Of a stretch of 34,546 bases of DNA, positions 8,513-16,530 are shown in pieces. The notes beneath the pieces are model-generated. The model saw nothing but the letters and a program-made list of their open reading frames with translations, made no database searches and was not told where the DNA came from. How positions within the stretch are numbered: position 1 is the first letter of the stretch; every line of letters starts with the position of its first letter. Source of the stretch: Flavobacteriaceae bacterium (lineage in GTDB: Bacteria; Bacteroidota; Bacteroidia; Flavobacteriales; Flavobacteriaceae); contig CANCPC010000020.1 of NCBI GenBank assembly GCA_947379965.1, positions 1 through 34,546 on the forward strand. Direction: 5' to 3'. Position numbers and translations under genes: made by a program.

Positions 8513-10420
8513 TTAGATTTTGGTTAAGATTATTTTGGCATTGTCATTTCTTGAAACTTGATCCATGAAAAGGCGGTATTCGTCATATTCGGTGTTTTTG
8601 TACAAGCCTTTTTTAATGTAAATTGAACGTTTATAAACTAAATTGCTTGTATTGTTTTTTATAATTTCAGTTTTGTATTCACCAAATTTATTTATGATTT
8701 CTGAGTTTTGAGGCAGAGATTCTATTGTAAATCCTGAAGGTAAAACAATAGCAATTTCATCTGTATTATAAAATCCTCTTTGTATTTCGAAAGGGGTTTT
8801 ACGATTTCGAATTCGCTTTACACTTCCGTTATATTGATTGAAAGCATTCACAACAAATATCATTTTATTAGTTGATAACTTTCCATAATTATCAGCCGAA
8901 ATTGCTAATTTTTCGGTGAAATTTATTTTTTCTTTATCATTTACAAATGACGTTTTTGATATTTTTAAATTATTGATATTATCCCAAAATTCTTTATAAT
9001 AAGCTTCTTTTTCTGTGGGTTGGTATTTTTCAATTGGATATTTATAACCATAAATCGAGCCCTCGGAAACAATAGAAATGGCTCCCGATAAAACTCCATT
9101 TTCATCTAAAGTATAATTACCGGTATTAACTTGCGCATTGCCTTTGTCAGGATAAAATTTAGTTTTTACAATTTCACCACCTCCTGGTTTCATAACCACA
9201 ACATCCCTATTATCAGTAAAATTGGCTTGATATCCAAATGGATTATCTTGACTGGTACATTCTAAAAATAGATAATTATCCGCCTTAGGAATTGCTAAAA
9301 TCACATGATTCCCTTGCAAAGAACAAAAGTCGGAACGAATATCTTTTATATTTCTATCCCCATAAAGTTCTGTATAATAGGAAGGCACATCTACTGCATT
9401 TAGCAGCGCTCTTGTATAATTAGACAAAGCCTTACAATCTCCATATCCTAATCGATCAACATCATTAGCCATCATAGGTTTAAACCCCCCAATTCCTACT
9501 TGAATACTAACGTATCTAGATTTTTCTTGCATGTACTCGTATATCAATTTTGCCTTTTTAATTGGATCTTTTTCATCACCCACTAAGGCTTGCATTCTCA
9601 TCTTAGTCTCTGGTGATAACTCAATTGTTCCTGTTAAAATTTTATCTGAAAACCATTGGCCATATTCCTTCCAATCTCTTGCATTTCCATCTATTCCTTC
9701 AAGATTAAAAAACGTTGTACTCATCATTACTTTTGGAAAAATATTTGAAAAAATAGGACTATAATCTTCCTCTTTTTGAGCTAAAATATTTGATGCCGTA
9801 TAGGAAATTTGTGTTGAAGTATCAATGTTTTTTTGTATTGAAAAATTAGAAAAATTGAATTCCATTTTCTTAAAACCAAGATTATCTGGATAATTTACAT
9901 TCAAAATACTTTTTTCAACACTCAGAAGATAATGATCTAAAGGAAACCATTCAGGAATGTAGGCTGTAGTAGATGTTTTGACTTCACTTTCAAAAATAAC
10001 GGTAAAAGGATATTGAGTTGGGGTATAACTCAAAAAAACAAATCTACTATCTGAGAAAAGCGTACTGCCGTCAATAGCACATTGATCTTTAAAATCTTTC
10101 TTTTTAATCTTTTTAATTTCCTTTCCAAAACTATCAAAGATAGATGCTTCTATGTTTTGAATAGTGGTATGTTTATCATAATTTTCATACGCATCAATAC
10201 TGCTAATTCCTTTTTCGTTGAATACAGTAATGACGCGTTTCTGTTTGATATTCATTTCCCTTTGAGAAGAAATAACAATGTCAAATTGATTCAAACGCAA
10301 GACCGCATTAGCATTTTGCTTTAAACTATCAGCGATTAATATTGTTGGATATTGATTTTTTTGTGCAGATAAAAAAAGTGGTAATAATAAAAACGAAAGC
10401 AGTAAAAACTGTTTATTCAT
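8513..10420 (-). CDS. DUF3857 / transglutaminase-like exported protein with intact Cys and His
   Basis: About 635 aa from the ATG at 10420, which opens directly on a signal peptide (MNKQFLLLSFLLLPLFLSAQ). The ATG at 10471 would add 17 residues and abut the dtd stop codon. DUF3857 forms the N-terminal part. The transglutaminase-like core has Cys329 in YGDCKALSNYTRALL, His372 in QGNHVILAI and an acidic residue at 387 in LFLECTSQDNPFGY, so it could be an active cysteine protease or amidase-type enzyme. It is a paralog of the adjacent gene, which lacks the Cys and His. This pairing is the best clue: an active and an inactive partner exported together. Substrate unknown. Confidence 0.87.
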   Translation of the reverse strand: MNKQFLLLSFLLLPLFLSAQKNQYPTILIADSLKQNANAVLRLNQFDIVISSQREMNIKQKRVITVFNEKGISSIDAYENYDKHTTIQNIEASIFDSFGKEIKKIKKKDFKDQCAIDGSTLFSDSRFVFLSYTPTQYPFTVIFESEVKTSTTAYIPEWFPLDHYLLSVEKSILNVNYPDNLGFKKMEFNFSNFSIQKNIDTSTQISYTASNILAQKEEDYSPIFSNIFPKVMMSTTFFNLEGIDGNARDWKEYGQWFSDKILTGTIELSPETKMRMQALVGDEKDPIKKAKLIYEYMQEKSRYVSIQVGIGGFKPMMANDVDRLGYGDCKALSNYTRALLNAVDVPSYYTELYGDRNIKDIRSDFCSLQGNHVILAIPKADNYLFLECTSQDNPFGYQANFTDNRDVVVMKPGGGEIVKTKFYPDKGNAQVNTGNYTLDENGVLSGAISIVSEGSIYGYKYPIEKYQPTEKEAYYKEFWDNINNLKISKTSFVNDKEKINFTEKLAISADNYGKLSTNKMIFVVNAFNQYNGSVKRIRNRKTPFEIQRGFYNTDEIAIVLPSGFTIESLPQNSEIINKFGEYKTEIIKNNTSNLVYKRSIYIKKGLYKNTEYDEYRLFMDQVSRNDNAKIILTKI

Positions 10421-10471
10421 AATTGCATGGAGTTTCCCCAAAAATAGAAAAAAAATAGGCAATTTTAACAA

Positions 10472-10924
10472 TTACTCTCTGTTTTTAGAATCAATTAGTA
10501 TTGTTACTGGCCCATCATTGACCATTGCCACTTTCATGTCAGCACCAAATATTCCAGTTTGTATCTTTTTTCCTAAATCGATTTCTAAACTTTTTACAAA
10601 ATTATCATAAAGCGGAATCGCAATCTCGGGTTTGGAAGCTTTTATATAGGAAGGTCGATTGCCTTTTTTTGTCAAAGCGTGAAGTGTAAATTGAGAAACA
10701 ACAATTATATCGCCATCTATATCTTTTACTGAAAGATTCATCACCTCATTTGCATCGCCAAAAATGCGAAGGTTGGCGATTTTTTGACAAAGCCAATCAA
10801 TATCTTCTTGAGCATCGGCGTCTTCAATTCCGATTAAAACTAACAATCCTTTTTGAATGTCAGCAACGATTTTTCCGTCGATGGTTACAGAAGCAGAAGA
10901 AACTCTTTGAATTACTACTTTCAC
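10472..10924 (-). CDS. dtd: D-aminoacyl-tRNA deacylase
   Basis: 150 aa, standard DTD length. It removes D-amino acids (and Gly from tRNA-Ala) mischarged on tRNA. Both family signatures are present: SQFTLHA (77-83), followed by KKGNRPSY, and NDGPVT (136-141), the Gly-Pro motif that reads chirality. The start codon is GTG (10922-10924), reading M-K-V-V-I-Q-R-V, the canonical DTD N-terminus; no in-frame ATG lies upstream before the rsgA stop. The GTG sits inside a repeated AAGCCAAAAGT unit that fills the 34-bp gap after rsgA. Confidence 0.96.
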   Translation of the reverse strand: MKVVIQRVSSASVTIDGKIVADIQKGLLVLIGIEDADAQEDIDWLCQKIANLRIFGDANEVMNLSVKDIDGDIIVVSQFTLHALTKKGNRPSYIKASKPEIAIPLYDNFVKSLEIDLGKKIQTGIFGADMKVAMVNDGPVTILIDSKNRE

Positions 10925-10958
10925 TTTTGGCTTATTTTACTTTTGGCTTATGCCTAAT

Positions 10959-11936
10959 TTATTCTCTTGTTTTATCGCTTATAATTCGGTCTTCATTATG
11001 AATATCCGTGCGATAATGTTCGTCGTCACCTTCCAAAATTTTGAGATAACTATTATAACGAGACCAAGCGATTTCGTCTTTTTCTAATGCTGCTTTAATG
11101 GCACAATGGGGTTCGTCTTTATGTAAACAATTGTTGAATTTACATTGTTCTTTCAACTTGAAAAACTCAGGAAAATAACCACTAATCTCTTCTTTTTCCA
11201 TATCGACAATTCCAAAACCTTTGATTCCGGGTGTGTCAATAATTTGAGCATCAAAAGACAAATCATACATTTCGGCAAAAGTAGTTGTGTGTTGTCCTTG
11301 CTTGCTTGCTTCCGAAATTGTCTTCGTTTTTAGATGCAAAGAAGGTTCCATAGCATTGACCAAAGTCGATTTTCCTACACCAGAATGCCCAGAAAACATA
11401 CTTACTTTGCCAATCATCATTTCTTTCAGCGCCTCAATTCCTTTCATTTCTGTCGAAGAAACGCGTAAACATTGATATCCAATTTCCTGATATACATGTT
11501 GCATAAATAACTGATCGTCGAGTGTGACGTCGTCAAAAGTATCGATTTTATTAAAAACTAAAACCGTTTCGATTCCGTATGCTTCGGCAGTTACCAAAAA
11601 TCGGTCGATAAAATTAAAAGTAGTTGGCGGATTATTGATAGTCACCAAAAGGAAAACACGATCAATATTCGAAGCAATAATGTGCATTTGATGCGACAAA
11701 TTCACCGATTTTCGAACAATATAATTCTTTCTATCGTGAATTTTATGAATGGTTCCGGTAACGGTATCCGAAGTTTCTTCGAGTTCATAATCTACAATAT
11801 CGCCCACAGCAATAGGATTTGTGCTTTTGATACCTTTAATCCTAAACTTCCCTTTCATACGGCATTCTATAAAATCGCCTTGATCGGATTTTACGGTGTA
11901 CCAACTTCCTGTAGATTTATAAACGGTTCCTGTCAT
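10959..11936 (-). CDS. rsgA: ribosome small-subunit-dependent GTPase A
   Basis: 325 aa. A circularly permuted GTPase that helps mature the 30S subunit. Domain order is OB-fold (1-75), GTPase with G4 NKID (129-132) before G1 GHSGVGKST (183-191), G2 TTT (217-219) and G3 DTPG (234-237), then a zinc finger with Cys265, Cys270, His272 and Cys278. That permuted order is diagnostic. It is probably the first gene of the run continuing into dtd and the DUF3857 genes, with a candidate -7 element 60 nt upstream. Confidence 0.97.
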   Translation of the reverse strand: MTGTVYKSTGSWYTVKSDQGDFIECRMKGKFRIKGIKSTNPIAVGDIVDYELEETSDTVTGTIHKIHDRKNYIVRKSVNLSHQMHIIASNIDRVFLLVTINNPPTTFNFIDRFLVTAEAYGIETVLVFNKIDTFDDVTLDDQLFMQHVYQEIGYQCLRVSSTEMKGIEALKEMMIGKVSMFSGHSGVGKSTLVNAMEPSLHLKTKTISEASKQGQHTTTFAEMYDLSFDAQIIDTPGIKGFGIVDMEKEEISGYFPEFFKLKEQCKFNNCLHKDEPHCAIKAALEKDEIAWSRYNSYLKILEGDDEHYRTDIHNEDRIISDKTRE

Positions 11937-11995
11937 AAAGGATTTTTGATTGTAGATTAACGATTTTAGATTTCTGATTAAAAACTAAGACTTTG

Positions 11996-12003
11996 CAAAG
12001 ATA
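11996..12003 (-). promoter_or_regulatory. candidate -7 element for rsgA
   Basis: TATCTTTG on the minus strand fits TAnnTTTG. No good TTG is seen at normal spacing upstream, so only the -7 box is claimed. Confidence 0.35.
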
Positions 12004-12060
12004 ATTGATTGTATTACTTTTTTATAGACAGTTTGTTATAAAAATTAAAAGACTTTATAA

Positions 12061-12096
12061 ATAAAAAAAATCCCAAAACTATAAGCCTTGGGATTT
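12061..12096 (-). terminator. terminator of the aromatic amino acid operon
   Basis: AAATCCCAA (12068-12076) and TTGGGATTT (12088-12096) form a 9-bp stem with an 11-nt loop. On the minus strand it is followed by a T-rich tail. It lies about 70 nt past the DAHP synthase stop codon. Confidence 0.75.
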
Positions 12097-12166
12097 ATAT
12101 AAAAATTAAAATTCACGACTCACAAAATCAAAATCAGAAATCGTTAATCCTCAATCTTAAATCATT

Positions 12167-13249
12167 TTATTTGTTCAATATTTTTTCTTGGTGTTCAATA
12201 CTTTCTTGGTGAATTCCTTTAAATAATTTAACGATAAATTCTTCGGTTAATCCTTTTTTAGCCCCTTCAGCAACCATTTTCGCTTGAATTTCGTTCCAAC
12301 GATTGTTTTGCAATACAGCAACATTATTATCTTTTTTCACTTGACCAATTTCGTCAGCTACCTTCATACGTTTTCCTAAAAGGTCTAATAAATTTGCATC
12401 TAGAACATCGATGTTTGCTCTTAATTTTGTCATTTTTTGTTCGAAATCAGCTGTATCACCGCTCACTTTTCTGATTTTCAAATCTTTCAAAATTTGTTTC
12501 AAAGCGTCTGGTGTAACTTGTTGTGCAGCATCACTCCAAGCATTTTCTGGATCATGATGTGTTTCGATAATCATACCGTCATAATTCAAATCTAAAGCCT
12601 CTTGAGTCACTTCAAGAATCATCTTACGATTTCCAGTAATATGAGATGGATCGATGATTAAAGGCAAATCAGGGAATTTATTTTGCAATTCAATAGCAAT
12701 TTGCCATTCTGGAATATTTCTGTATTTTGTTTTTTCGTAAGTAGAAAAACCTCTGTGTATCACTCCTAGATTTTTGATTCCAGCAGCATACAAACGTTCA
12801 ACACCACCTAACCATAGAGCCATATCTGGATTTACTGGATTTTTTATCAATACAATTTTATCAGTTCCTTTTAATGTATCAGCAATTTCTTGAACAGCAA
12901 ACGGGTTTGCAGTTGTACGTGCACCAACCCATAAAATGTCGATATCATTTTCTAAAGCCAATTTACAGTGTGCAGCGGTAGCAACTTCAGTTCCCATTAG
13001 CAATCCTGTTTCTGCTTTTGCTTTTTTCAACCATTTTAATCCAATTTCACCAACACCTTCAAATCCTCCTGGACGAGTTCTTGGTTTCCAGATTCCTGCT
13101 CTAAAAACACTAACATCTGAATTTTTCAATTCGTGAGCAATTTTCAAAACTTGTTCTTCAGTTTCAGCACTACAAGGTCCTGCTATTACAAATGGATGAG
13201 TCAAATTGAATTCGTTCAACCAATTTCTCATTTCTTTCTTGTTTTCCAT
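12167..13249 (-). CDS. bifunctional DAHP synthase / chorismate mutase
   Basis: 360 aa. Residues about 1-265 form a KDO8P-synthase-like (type I beta) DAHP synthase, with the substrate-binding blocks IAGPCSAET, RAGIWKPRTRPGGFEGVG and IDPSHITGNR. Residues about 270-355 form an AroQ-type chorismate mutase helical bundle (RANIDVLDANLLDLLGKRMKVADEIGQVKK). It thus makes the first committed shikimate compound and also converts chorismate to prephenate; in such fusions the mutase domain commonly mediates feedback inhibition. It is the last gene of the pheA-aminotransferase-tyrA operon, so its output feeds the two neighbouring prephenate enzymes. Confidence 0.95.
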   Translation of the reverse strand: MENKKEMRNWLNEFNLTHPFVIAGPCSAETEEQVLKIAHELKNSDVSVFRAGIWKPRTRPGGFEGVGEIGLKWLKKAKAETGLLMGTEVATAAHCKLALENDIDILWVGARTTANPFAVQEIADTLKGTDKIVLIKNPVNPDMALWLGGVERLYAAGIKNLGVIHRGFSTYEKTKYRNIPEWQIAIELQNKFPDLPLIIDPSHITGNRKMILEVTQEALDLNYDGMIIETHHDPENAWSDAAQQVTPDALKQILKDLKIRKVSGDTADFEQKMTKLRANIDVLDANLLDLLGKRMKVADEIGQVKKDNNVAVLQNNRWNEIQAKMVAEGAKKGLTEEFIVKLFKGIHQESIEHQEKILNK

Positions 13250-13314
13250 CTTCTTTTTAATTTGTTATTTTTGTTATTTTATTTTGTTTCTTCTATCTAA
13301 ATTTTTTAAACTAC

Positions 13315-14166
13315 TTATTTCTTCATTCCGTTTAATATTTCTTTTATTTTATTCACGCTTTGCATTTCGTGATAAATGGCTTCGTAATCATCCTTCTCCA
13401 ACAACTCTTTGAACTTGGACAAATTCGAAATATATTCTTCCAATGTCTTCACCACTTGCGTCTTATTTTGTTTGAAAATTGGCGTCCACATTGCTGGAGA
13501 ACTTTTCGCTAAACGAACTGTACTTTCAAAGCCAGAACCCGCCATATCAAATATATCTTGCTCCACTTTTTCTTTGTCAATTACCGTTTTTCCAAGCATA
13601 AACGAACTAATATGGGACAAATGCGACACATAAGCAATATGTTTATCATGCGATTTTGGATCCATATATCGGATTCTCATTCCCATATTTTTAAACAATT
13701 CGATTGCTTTTTCCTGTAATTTAAAAGTGGTTTTTTCCACCTCACAAATGATATTGGTTTTATCTTGAAACAAACCTTTTATTGCCGCCGAGGGCCCTGA
13801 AAACTCCGTTCCTGCAATTGGGTGCGTAGCAATATAATTTCTTCTTCTTGGATGATTGGCAACCGCTTCGCAAATTGGCGTTTTGGTAGAACCCACTTCA
13901 AAAACAATTGTATTCTCACCAATAGCATCCAAAACTTTAGGCAAAACTGTCAACGCAATATCTACAGGGACCGAAACGATTACAAAATCAGCATCGACCA
14001 AATTATCATACGTTGCTGCAGCGTCAATAACTCCCAAAGCTATGGCTTCCGCCAAATGACTTTCGTTGCTGTCAATACCATAAATAGTCGCTTCCGGATG
14101 CAGTGATTGGATGTCCAATACCATCGAACCACCTATTAATCCTATCCCTATTACAAATACTTTCAT
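13315..14166 (-). CDS. tyrA: prephenate dehydrogenase
   Basis: About 283 aa. It oxidatively decarboxylates prephenate to 4-hydroxyphenylpyruvate with NAD(P)+. The Rossmann motif GIGLIGGSMVLD starts at residue 5, followed by the family blocks DFVIVSVPVD, EVGSTK and the ATHPIAGTEFSGP active-site region containing His. I start it at the ATG at 14166: the 16 extra codons from 14214 would be read from a tandem GCTTTTG repeat (SAAKSQKPKAKS) and are not family-like. There is no C-terminal ACT domain. Specificity for prephenate over arogenate is inferred. Confidence 0.94.
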   Translation of the reverse strand: MKVFVIGIGLIGGSMVLDIQSLHPEATIYGIDSNESHLAEAIALGVIDAAATYDNLVDADFVIVSVPVDIALTVLPKVLDAIGENTIVFEVGSTKTPICEAVANHPRRRNYIATHPIAGTEFSGPSAAIKGLFQDKTNIICEVEKTTFKLQEKAIELFKNMGMRIRYMDPKSHDKHIAYVSHLSHISSFMLGKTVIDKEKVEQDIFDMAGSGFESTVRLAKSSPAMWTPIFKQNKTQVVKTLEEYISNLSKFKELLEKDDYEAIYHEMQSVNKIKEILNGMKK

Positions 14167-14175
14167 TTTTATTAT

Positions 14176-14241
14176 GCTTTTGGCTTTTGGCTTTTGGCTT
14201 TTGGCTGCTGACAATTTGCCAACGGCTATAAGCTACTAGCC
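14176..14241. repeat. tandem 7-bp repeat with an inverted counterpart between aminotransferase and tyrA
   Basis: GCTTTTG is repeated four times (14176-14203) just before the tyrA start. The opposite end of the 69-bp spacer, overlapping the aminotransferase stop (14218-14241), carries a degenerate inverted copy (about 13 of 17 bases). Confidence 0.65.
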
Positions 14242-15390
14242 AATTGCAAATCTATTTATCGCTTCTTGAACTTTTTCCTCTTTTACACATAATGCAAAAC
14301 GGATGTAACCTTCACCATTGCTACCAAAAATGGTTCCCGGCGTTATAAATATCGATTTCTCGTATAATATTTTATCTATAAAATCTTCTGACGATGTGAT
14401 TCCATCAGGCAATTTTGCCCAAACAAATAAACCAACACCTTCTTTATAAACTTCACATCCCAATTTCTCAGCCAATTGTTCGGTAAGAATGCGTCTTCTT
14501 TTGTAAATAGTATTCATCGAATCGAACCAAGACTTGTCACTTTTCAAAGCTGCAATCGCTCCTTTTTGAATCCCGAAAAACATTCCGCTATCCATGTTGC
14601 TTTTTACTTTCAATACCGCATCAATACAAGCCGCATTTCCTAAAACCATTCCCACTCGCCAACCTGCCATATTGAAAGTTTTTGATAGTGAATTCAGTTC
14701 CAAAGCTACTTCTTTGGCGCCTTCCACTTGCAACAAACTCATTGGATTATCATTCAAAACAAAACTGTACGGATTGTCATTGATTAATAATATCTCATGT
14801 TTTTTGGCGAAAGCCACCAACTTTTCGAACAATTCTAAACTTCCTCTCGCTCCTGTTGGCATGTGCGGATAACCCATCCACATGATTTTTACTTTCGATA
14901 AATCTAATTTTTCTAAAGCTTCAAAATCAGGTTCCCAATTATTCGCTTCTTTTAAATCGTAATAAACCGGAACTGCACCCACTAAATTCGTCACCGAAGT
15001 GTAGGTTGGATATCCTGGATTTGGAATCAAAACATGATCGCCTTCATTCAAAAAAGCCAACGAAATATGCATAATTCCTTCTTTGGAACCCATCAAAGGC
15101 AAAATTTCAGTATTCGAATTTAAATTAACACCAAAATTATTTTTATAGAAATCGGCCATTCCTTGTCTCAATTCGGGCAATCCTTGGTAACTTTGATATT
15201 GATGCGCATTTTCTTCTTGCATCGCCAAAACTACGGCATCAATAACAGCTTGTGAAGGCTTTAAATCCGGGCTTCCAATTCCCATATTGATTATTGGTTT
15301 CCCTTCCGAAGCCAATTGTCTTACTTCACGAAGTTTCGATGAAAAATAATATTCTTCAATTATATCTAAGCGTTTTGCTGTTTTGATCAT
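14236..15390 (-). CDS. PLP-dependent aminotransferase (class I/II), probably aromatic
   Basis: About 384 aa, fold type I aminotransferase. The PLP lysine is Lys237 in SLSKTFNMAGWRVG; the GYPTYTS and INDNPYSF stretches are typical of the aspartate/aromatic aminotransferase group. It lies between pheA and tyrA, so it very likely converts phenylpyruvate and 4-hydroxyphenylpyruvate to Phe and Tyr; this is inference from context, as sequence alone also fits aspartate or LL-diaminopimelate aminotransferases. I start it at the ATG at 15390; the ATG at 15414 lies inside a C-rich repeat and would add MGGGKITT. Confidence 0.9.
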   Translation of the reverse strand: MIKTAKRLDIIEEYYFSSKLREVRQLASEGKPIINMGIGSPDLKPSQAVIDAVVLAMQEENAHQYQSYQGLPELRQGMADFYKNNFGVNLNSNTEILPLMGSKEGIMHISLAFLNEGDHVLIPNPGYPTYTSVTNLVGAVPVYYDLKEANNWEPDFEALEKLDLSKVKIMWMGYPHMPTGARGSLELFEKLVAFAKKHEILLINDNPYSFVLNDNPMSLLQVEGAKEVALELNSLSKTFNMAGWRVGMVLGNAACIDAVLKVKSNMDSGMFFGIQKGAIAALKSDKSWFDSMNTIYKRRRILTEQLAEKLGCEVYKEGVGLFVWAKLPDGITSSEDFIDKILYEKSIFITPGTIFGSNGEGYIRFALCVKEEKVQEAINRFAIG

Positions 15391-15403
15391 GGTTGTTATT
15401 TTT

Positions 15404-15446
15404 CCTCCCCCCAACCCCCTCCGAAGGAGGGGGAGCCGAAACTGGA
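15404..15446. repeat. C-rich hairpin repeat, start-side arm, before the aminotransferase
   Basis: CCTCC...CCAACCCCCTCCGAAGGAGGGGGAG pattern ending in AGCCGAAACTGG. Its inner stem is CCCCTCC/GGAGGGG. On the minus strand it leaves a GGGGGGAGG purine tract about 10-13 nt before the ATG. Its partner arm is at 15510-15537. Confidence 0.8.
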
Positions 15447-15509
15447 ATAGGGGATTTTTATATTTATTTCTTGCTCCTTTTATGAAATCTAACTATTTGT
15501 TGCTATGCT

Positions 15510-15537
15510 AATTCCCCCTTCGGGGGCCAGGGGGCTA
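15510..15537. repeat. C-rich hairpin repeat, stop-side arm, on the pheA stop codon
   Basis: AATTCCCCCTTCGGGGG followed by CCAGGGGGCTA. The last three bases are the complement of the pheA TAG stop codon. The same unit ends thrA (34087-34114) and OsmC (33194-33220). Confidence 0.8.
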
Positions 15538-16362
15538 TGGTTTCGTGTTTTTATATTCGCCCAATACTTTGAAATATTCCGCCATAATTTCCATCAATGA
15601 TTTTGCTTTTGCATACTCTTCGTATTTGTCGAAAGTTACATCCACAAAAAACGAATATTTCCAAGGCGTTTCAATTTTTGGTAGCGATTGAATTTTTGTC
15701 AAATTCAGTTTGCAATCACTCATTACATTCAAAACTGCCGCTAAACTTCCGCGTTTATGATCTAATTCAAATTTGATAGAAGCTCTGTTAATTTCATTTT
15801 CATCAACAAAAGAATCCTCCTTATTAATAATCACAAAACGAGTCATATTATTATTAATCGTCTGAATTTCTGGTGCCAAAATTTCTAAATCATACATTAC
15901 CGAAGCCGTTTTACTCGCAATCGCAGCAATGCCTTTCAATTGATTTTCGTGAATTCTTCGCGCCGTTTCTGCTGTATCTTTATCTTCGACTAATTTAATT
16001 TTTGGGTATTTTTTCAAGAACTCCATACATTGCAATAACGCCATTGGATGCGAATGTACTTCCTGAATATCCTCAATTTTTTGACCTTTCAAAGCCATTA
16101 AATTCTGATGAATATCTAGATAATGTTCGCCAATAATATGCAAATTGTTCTTATCAATCAAAGCATAATTTGGAATAATTGGACCCGCAATAGAGTTTTC
16201 TATAGCCATAACTGCTTGGTCTGATTTCCCAGATAATAAGCTAGAAACCAATTCTTCAAACGACAAACATTCGTCTACGGCAACTTCCTGACCGAAGTAT
16301 TCCTGCGCCACCTGATGATGGAAAGAGCCTTTTATACCTTGTATTGCAATTTTTGTTTTCAT
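15535..16362 (-). CDS. pheA: prephenate dehydratase
   Basis: 275 aa, monofunctional PheA. It converts prephenate to phenylpyruvate. N-terminal catalytic lobes (1-180) include AIQGIKGSFHHQVAQEYF and the conserved NNMTRFVII motif; an ACT domain (about 195-270) should bind Phe for feedback inhibition, although the usual ESRP motif reads QSLPK here. It is the first gene of the pheA-aminotransferase-tyrA-DAHPS/CM operon. Transcription is predicted to be controlled by the Phe/Tyr-codon attenuator that ends 8 nt before this start codon. The TAG stop is the first triplet of a C-rich repeat. Confidence 0.95.
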   Translation of the reverse strand: MKTKIAIQGIKGSFHHQVAQEYFGQEVAVDECLSFEELVSSLLSGKSDQAVMAIENSIAGPIIPNYALIDKNNLHIIGEHYLDIHQNLMALKGQKIEDIQEVHSHPMALLQCMEFLKKYPKIKLVEDKDTAETARRIHENQLKGIAAIASKTASVMYDLEILAPEIQTINNNMTRFVIINKEDSFVDENEINRASIKFELDHKRGSLAAVLNVMSDCKLNLTKIQSLPKIETPWKYSFFVDVTFDKYEEYAKAKSLMEIMAEYFKVLGEYKNTKP

Positions 16363-16370
16363 TAATACTC

Positions 16371-16399
16371 AAAAAAAAATCCTGATTTTCATCAGGATT
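16371..16399 (-). terminator. attenuator terminator in the pheA leader
   Basis: Minus-strand stem AATCCTGAT (16391-16399) pairs with ATCAGGATT (16378-16386) through a GAAA loop and runs into T9. Being between the promoter and pheA rather than after a gene, it should act as a conditional terminator. Confidence 0.85.
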
Positions 16400-16449
16400 G
16401 TATATTAGTTTTATTTGTTTGTTGTTTTTCAAATAACCATAGACAATCC

Positions 16450-16506
16450 TTACTTCCTAAAGAAGAAATAGTAAGAGTTGCTAAAATAAAAACGGTTATT
16501 AGACAT
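16450..16506 (-). CDS. pheA operon leader peptide
   Basis: An 18-codon ORF, MSNNRFYFSNSYYFFFRK, with five Phe and three Tyr. It begins about 22 nt after the predicted transcription start and ends inside strand 2 of the attenuator. The clustered codons TAC-TAT-TTC-TTC-TTT lie just where a stalled ribosome would control the folding choice. It has no Shine-Dalgarno sequence, as is usual in this phylum. It is too short for ordinary gene callers. Confidence 0.85.
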   Translation of the reverse strand: MSNNRFYFSNSYYFFFRK

Positions 16507-16530
16507 TGTGATGCTGTTTTTAATAAATTC

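Larger units (their letters stand above)
11941..12164. repeat. paired GATTAACGATT-type arms flanking the DAHPS/rsgA spacer
   Basis: The arm beside the rsgA ATG (11941-11980) and the arm beside the DAHP synthase stop (12126-12164) share GATTGnnGATTAACGATTT in opposite orientations. The terminator of the aro operon and the rsgA promoter lie between them. Related single arms occur before the Rrf2 gene start (31191-31225) and after the metZ stop (31871-31911). Confidence 0.65.
16371..16506 (-). promoter_or_regulatory. phenylalanine/tyrosine transcription attenuator of the pheA operon
   Basis: In transcript order: leader peptide ORF (16506-16450); strand 1 CTTACT (16475-16470); strand 2 AGTAAG/AGGATTGT (16454-16443); strand 3 ACAATCCTGAT (16401-16391); strand 4 ATCAGGATT (16386-16378); T9. 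Strand 1 pairs with AGTAAG (6 bp). AGGATTGT pairs perfectly with ACAATCCT (8 bp antiterminator). Strand 3 pairs with strand 4 (9-bp terminator). A ribosome waiting on the TTC-TTC-TTT codons would cover strand 1 and free strand 2 to block the terminator; a ribosome at the stop codon would cover strand 2 and allow termination. The structures are seen in the sequence; the regulation is inferred. Confidence 0.85.

Noticed and set aside
14176-14203. CRISPR or VNTR locus
   Set aside because: Only four 7-bp units without spacers; it belongs to the paired-arm spacer pattern and is too short for a CRISPR array.
14167-14214. Extended tyrA start (SAAKSQKPKAKS)
   Set aside because: It is translation of a 7-bp tandem repeat; the Rossmann domain begins right after the ATG at 14166.
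15391-15414. Upstream starts giving MGGGK and MGRGK N-termini (aminotransferase, OsmC, DUF2007 genes)
   Set aside because: They are encoded by the C-rich repeats; the conserved proteins start at the next ATG.
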